Positions 60,056 to 64,000 of a stretch of 64,000 nt of DNA are shown here, piece after piece; position 1 is the stretch's first letter, and the number at the start of each line of letters is the position of its first letter. The DNA is taken from NCBI GenBank assembly GCA_965249005.1, contig CBDFLD010000020.1, positions 310,001 to 374,000 of the forward strand, given 5' to 3'. The notes beneath the pieces were generated by a model. The model was not told where the DNA came from. It worked only from the letters and a program-made list of their open reading frames with translations, and searched no databases. Position numbers and translations under genes: made by a program. The stretch is from CBDFLD01 sp965249005. Lineage in GTDB: Bacteria; Acidobacteriota; UBA6911.

Positions 60056-61648
60056 ATGCACTCTGCAGCTCGCCACTTCGTTTGCCGTCTGCTCATCGTT
60101 TTGGCGATGACGGCGCTCGGTGGCTGCGGGCGCACCCGGGACACGACCACTGATCCCATCGAGAAAGACGCCGAGAATCTCAACCTCATTGCCATCATGA
60201 CCGATGATCAGGGAGCGTGGGCGATGGGCGCCTATGGCAACGATGAGATCGTTACTCCTCACATGGATCGACTGGCGGCCGAGGGGGCGCGCTTCACGAA
60301 CGCCTTCGCGGTTTCGGGTGTTTGCACACCTTGTCGTGTGTCACATCTGACGGGACTCTATCCCAGCCAAGTTGGGCTCAACGATGTTCCCTACCGCCAT
60401 CCGGATGAAGGTCTCCCCGCGGGGGTCCCCACATGGCCCAAGGTGCTGCAGGCGCACGGCTACGTCACGGGATTGATCGGAAAGTGGCACCTGGGGCGGA
60501 CTTCCGCTCATCATCCGACGCGCTACGGCATCGATTACTTCTTCGGGTTTCAGGGAGGCTGGAACTACCCCATGAACCCGGTTCTGTCACGGGATCGCAA
60601 GGTTCAACCCTATCCCGGGCCCACGCCGGATGTCTTGGTCGACGACGCCATTGGTTTCGTGAGAGAGAATCAACGCCGGCCTTTTGCTTTGATGCTACAC
60701 TTTCGCGCTCCGCATGCTCCGCATGGCCCGGTACCGGAAGTTGATCTGGCGCCCTTTGAAGGCCTCGACCCGACGGTACCCATGGTGGACCCATCGGAAG
60801 CGGTGTTGGATGACGATCAGGAGCCGGCCGATCCCGAAGCCATCGCCTTGCACGAGACGCTTCTGAAGAAAAAGATGATCACCTACTACGGCAGCGTTCA
60901 CTCGATCGATCGCAACCTGGGTCGGCTGATCGAAGAGCTGGACGCATTGGAGCTAACCGGCAAGACGATCGTTCTGTTCACCAGTGACCATGGATACATG
61001 TTGGGGCACCGGGGCCTGAAGGGAAAGGGTGCGGCCCAGCCGATTCGAAACCACACTCTCGCCGACAACGTGCCCCTGATCAATATGTACGATCCCTCCA
61101 TGAAGGTTCCCCTCGTCATCCGCTGGCCGGGGGTCGTCGAGCCCGGCACCGTGATCGAAGAGCTGGTTTCGCATATCGACACATTTCCGTCGGTGCTTGG
61201 GATGCTGGGAATACCGTCACCGGAAGAGGCTCCAAAGGAAGGCATGGATTTTGCGGCGTTGCTGAGAGGAGAAGAGGTATCGTGGCGCGATGCCCTCTTC
61301 GCCCAGTACACGCCCGATAACATCGGCTTCATCGAGTTCATGCGGATGGTTCGGACCAAGCGATGGAAGCTGGTCCGGACCTATCTTAGCCCCGGAGGGA
61401 ACCAGCTGTTCGATCTGGAGCGCGATCCCGAGGAGAAGAGGAATCTGTACTTCGCGAGCTACCGGCCGATCCCGCTCGAGCAAGACACCGGGCAGTCTCG
61501 CCTCCTGGAATCCCATCCCCACGGGGACACAGTAGATCGGCTCGACACACTCCTGACGGATTGGCTCCGATCGATCGACGATCCGGCATTGCAGCTCGAT
61601 GCCGACTACCACGAGGCGAAGGAAGCGGCCAGACAAAGATGGCAGTGA
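60056..61648 (+). CDS. Sulfatase, exported
   Basis: A 530-aa type I sulfatase with a lipoprotein signal (LAMTALGGCGR). LIAIMTDDQGAWAMGAYGND (metal site), CTPCRVSHLTGLYPSQVGLN with the CxPxR formylglycine signature (first Cys), IGKWHLGRTS, and VLFTSDHGYMLGHRGLKGKG. Similar in type to choline- or polysaccharide-sulfatases; substrate unknown. The amidase gene starts 9 nt after its stop and is probably co-transcribed. Confidence 0.93.
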   Translation: MHSAARHFVCRLLIVLAMTALGGCGRTRDTTTDPIEKDAENLNLIAIMTDDQGAWAMGAYGNDEIVTPHMDRLAAEGARFTNAFAVSGVCTPCRVSHLTGLYPSQVGLNDVPYRHPDEGLPAGVPTWPKVLQAHGYVTGLIGKWHLGRTSAHHPTRYGIDYFFGFQGGWNYPMNPVLSRDRKVQPYPGPTPDVLVDDAIGFVRENQRRPFALMLHFRAPHAPHGPVPEVDLAPFEGLDPTVPMVDPSEAVLDDDQEPADPEAIALHETLLKKKMITYYGSVHSIDRNLGRLIEELDALELTGKTIVLFTSDHGYMLGHRGLKGKGAAQPIRNHTLADNVPLINMYDPSMKVPLVIRWPGVVEPGTVIEELVSHIDTFPSVLGMLGIPSPEEAPKEGMDFAALLRGEEVSWRDALFAQYTPDNIGFIEFMRMVRTKRWKLVRTYLSPGGNQLFDLERDPEEKRNLYFASYRPIPLEQDTGQSRLLESHPHGDTVDRLDTLLTDWLRSIDDPALQLDADYHEAKEAARQRWQ

Positions 61649-61657
61649 GGACAAAAA

Positions 61658-63205
61658 ATGGCACAGAATAGGCGAAGCTTTTTGAAATCGACTATTGGAC
61701 TGGGCTTGGCCAGTCCCCTGTTCGGCGAAGTCCTTGGGTCTCCGGCTTCCGCATCCGGGAGCCAATTCGATCCGGACTTCGGCACGGCCCAGCAGGCCGC
61801 ACGGGCCATTCGGACCGGGGTCATTTCCTCCCGGGAGCTCACGGCTCACGTTTTCGAGCGCATCGAGGCCCACAATCCGAAGATCAATGCCTTCGTCACG
61901 TTAGCCAAAGAGCAAGCAATGGAGCGTGCCAACGCAGCGGATGAAGCCTTGGCTGCAGGCCACCCGTGGGGTCCCCTGCATGGCTTGCCGGTCGTCCTCA
62001 AAGACAATCTGGCGACCGCCGGTATTCGCACCACGGCGGGATCAAAAAAATACGAAAAGACAGTCCCCAGTCACGATGCCGTGCCCGTTGCCAGGATCAA
62101 GAATGCGGGAGCCATCATCGTGGGAAAGACCAACCTGCCGGAATTCGGCGGGGATGTCCAGACGTACAATGATGTTGCTGGAACGACCAACAACCCATGG
62201 GATTTGAAGAGAACTCCCGGGGGGTCGACCGGCGGCGGAGGCGCCGCGCTCGCGGCGGGTTTCGGTTTCCTGGAGATTGGGAACGACATAGGCGGCTCGA
62301 TTCGAACCCCGTCGAACTTCTGCGGCGTGTACGGGCACAAACCCACCCTGAACCTGGTTTCGAGAGTGGGCAATATGCCGCCGGATCCGGGAACCGTCGG
62401 TGCGGCGTTGTCGGATCTGAGCGTCAATGGACCGCTGGCGCGATCCGCACAGGATCTTCGGTTGGAGCTCGAGATCATCGGCGGCCCGGCCCCCACTGAA
62501 GCCGTGGCTTATTCGTGGCGCCTTCCGGCACCCCGGGGATCGAGTCTGAGTGATTACCGCATCGGCTACACGATCGACGATCGGTTTTGTCCGGTTACGG
62601 GTGAGGTTCTCGAAGTGCTGGAGCGGGCCATTCGGGCATTGGAAAAGGCAGGGGCCCGGCTCGAGCGAGGCTGGCCCGAGGGCGTGAACCCGGGCGAGAC
62701 ATTCGAACTTTACTTCAGGCTGCTGGGCGCCGCTTTTTCAGCCTCGGAGGCCCAACGGGAAGAGCTGGAGGAAACTCAGCATACGCTTCGGGAAGCCAAG
62801 AACTATCTCGACGGTGTCACGATCTCCCATGAGCGATGGAAACAAGACAATGTGGGTCGCTATCGAGCCCGCGCCGCGTGGAGCGACTGGTTTCAGGATC
62901 ATGATGTTTTCCTGATGCCCGTGACGTTTACCCCTGCCTTTCTTCACGATCACAATCCGAAACAATCGCAGCGTTGGATCTCCACTCCGAAAGGGAAGAG
63001 AAACTACATCGAAATGTTCAAGTGGATCTCCTTTGCGACGCTTACAGGATGCCCTGCCACGGTGGCGCCGGTCGGCCTCACCCGCTCGGGCCTCCCTGTC
63101 GGGCTTCAGATCATGGGTCCTTACCTCGAGGACGCAACGCCCATCGACATTGCCGGCCGGCTCGCCGATTTGATCGGCGGGTTCCAACGGCCGCCTGGTT
63201 TGTAG
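61658..63205 (+). CDS. Amidase signature family protein, Tat-exported
   Basis: A 515-aa amidase-signature enzyme (Ser-cisSer-Lys triad). Tat signal RRSFLKSTIGLGLASPLFGE; catalytic Lys in PVVLKDNLATAGIRTTAGS; GGSTGGGGAALAAGFG (cis-Ser, usual GGSSGG) and GNDIGGSIRTPSNFCGVYGH (nucleophile Ser). All three residues are conserved. Hydrolyses an amide; substrate unknown. The stop codon TAG at 63203-63205 is the first triplet of a palindromic repeat shared with the convergent gene. Confidence 0.93.
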   Translation: MAQNRRSFLKSTIGLGLASPLFGEVLGSPASASGSQFDPDFGTAQQAARAIRTGVISSRELTAHVFERIEAHNPKINAFVTLAKEQAMERANAADEALAAGHPWGPLHGLPVVLKDNLATAGIRTTAGSKKYEKTVPSHDAVPVARIKNAGAIIVGKTNLPEFGGDVQTYNDVAGTTNNPWDLKRTPGGSTGGGGAALAAGFGFLEIGNDIGGSIRTPSNFCGVYGHKPTLNLVSRVGNMPPDPGTVGAALSDLSVNGPLARSAQDLRLELEIIGGPAPTEAVAYSWRLPAPRGSSLSDYRIGYTIDDRFCPVTGEVLEVLERAIRALEKAGARLERGWPEGVNPGETFELYFRLLGAAFSASEAQREELEETQHTLREAKNYLDGVTISHERWKQDNVGRYRARAAWSDWFQDHDVFLMPVTFTPAFLHDHNPKQSQRWISTPKGKRNYIEMFKWISFATLTGCPATVAPVGLTRSGLPVGLQIMGPYLEDATPIDIAGRLADLIGGFQRPPGL

Positions 63206-63255
63206 GGACATCCCCCATGTTTCCACGCTTTTCGGAAACATGGGGGATGTCCCTA
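63203..63255. terminator. Perfect hairpin carrying both stop codons of convergent genes
   Basis: Two perfect 22-nt arms (63203-63224 and 63234-63255) around a 9-nt loop ACGCTTTTC. The first three bases of the left arm are the amidase TAG; the last three of the right arm are, on the other strand, the TAG of the DUF3604 remnant. Cores GGGACATCCC and GGGATGTCCC link it to the repeat family at 40075. Likely a bidirectional terminator. Confidence 0.85.
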
Positions 63256-64000
63256 CTGGCCGACCCAGAAGGGGCTTGACCAGGCGCGGCCCCCGTCGAG
63301 CTGCCGGACCCTCACGTAGTAGTAATCCCCCGGATTGGGACTGTCGAGATCGGTAAACTCGAATTCTTGATCCATCGGGCCGTTCGGGGCAATGACGGCG
63401 AGACTGACGGTGTCGGTGTGTTTGTCTATCGGCAGTTCATGCTCGATTTTGTGTTCCTGCAGATCAGCCAGTCTCAATGTGAATTGGCTCTCCGGAAGCA
63501 GGGCCGGAGCGCGCACGAGTGTAGGGGATAGCTTCTCTTCGCGCCGGGACTCCAAATGGAACCGGAAGATTGTACCGGCGCCGGCCCCTTCCAGCTCCAC
63601 TAGCATCGAGTCCCGGCGACCCCGTGTCTCGACGTGGAAGTGAACTAGATTCGGATTCACGGAATCGACCACGGCGCGCTCGAAATGCCGATTGTCGAAT
63701 CCGGGAGTGCCGACCGATACGACTCTGGCTCCCGATACTTCCACAGTCCCGACCCAAGGGCGGTACGGCCGGGGATTGTCCCGTTCCTCCCCGAAAACCC
63801 CTGAGGTAGATTCGAATCCGACCTCGATCCAGGCGTGAGAAGTCAGGGGGGTCGAAAGGTAGTCTTGGCTGAAAACCACGTCGCCGTTTTTTACCACGTC
63901 TATCTGATCAATGGGTCGTCCATTCGTACCCCAGAAACGGAACGAACCTTCCCTCGATGTAGTATTTTTGAGCCAGCTCCTGCAGCGTCTTCCACTCGAA
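63253..64000 (-). pseudogene. DUF3604 paralogue with an internal deletion (5' end beyond window)
   Basis: Reading from the window edge, one frame gives YYIEGRFVPFLGYEWT and stops at 63910. The next frame continues from about 63927 as NGRPIDQIDVVKNGDVVFSQ through SVGTPGFDNRHFERAVVDSV to GDYYYVRVRQLDGGRAWSSP and WVGQ. In the paralogue at 37525 the GYEWT and PIDHIDVVRNG segments are about 540 nt apart, so that much, including most metal ligands, has been deleted here with a frame change. The C-terminal 215 codons are well preserved. Confidence 0.75.

Overview
The window looks like a piece of a chromosome from a free-living, heterotrophic Gram-negative bacterium, most probably an acidobacterium or close relative. 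This is inferred from gene style, not from a marker gene: a winged-helix/Ser-Thr kinase/WD40-like fusion, TolB-propeller amidohydrolases, many exported hydrolases and lipoproteins, two sulfatases, DUF3604 proteins and a heparinase II/III-like protein. No rRNA, tRNA or CRISPR array was seen.

Layout. 0-8 kb: 5' part of a penicillin-acylase-like gene, a ribbon-helix-helix/PIN toxin-antitoxin (TA) pair with a perfect operator palindrome, a retropepsin-like protease, a decayed group II intron reverse transcriptase, a small secreted protein and the large kinase fusion. 8-14.3 kb is a breakage zone: an IS256-family element, an IS1380-family transposase, remnants of an AbiEii-like nucleotidyltransferase, an AI-2E-type permease and an antitoxin, an intact nucleotidyltransferase/53-aa pair, and a 663-bp duplicated 3' end of kynureninase. 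14.3-17.6 kb: a tryptophan-catabolism operon (S1P-lyase-like PLP enzyme, tryptophan 2,3-dioxygenase, kynureninase). 17.6-19.2 kb: two broken genes. 19.2-31.9 kb: serine hydrolases, S9 peptidase, amidohydrolase + SDR, acyl-CoA synthetase, sulfatase + TauD dioxygenase, and an APH-fold kinase. 32-40 kb: a propeller-amidohydrolase and a CocE-type hydrolase, divergent from a DUF3604 gene across a pentanucleotide tandem-repeat region.

40.1-55.5 kb is one long minus-strand run. Its core is the Anbu gene set (permuted ATP-grasp, alpha-E protein, Anbu proteasome-like peptidase, transglutaminase) continuing with tight spacing into a Glu/Leu-type dehydrogenase and the heparinase. Upstream of it lie an aldo/keto reductase, two tandem GSA-aminomutase-like enzymes, an ADP-ribosylglycohydrolase-family lipoprotein and an esterase. 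55.5-64 kb: a lipoprotein, a MazF-type TA pair next to a broken FtsX-like permease end, a BON-domain protein, RecQ, a sulfatase + amidase pair, and at the edge a DUF3604 paralogue with an internal deletion.

The most interesting non-coding signals are small repeat families: (i) a GGGACRTCCC palindrome sitting on stop codons, in one case giving both stops of two convergent genes; (ii) heptanucleotide repeat blocks just upstream of genes in the 46-54 kb cluster; (iii) a GCTCACTCCGTGAGC palindrome; and (iv) palindromic operators in front of three separate antitoxin genes, one of them otherwise decayed.
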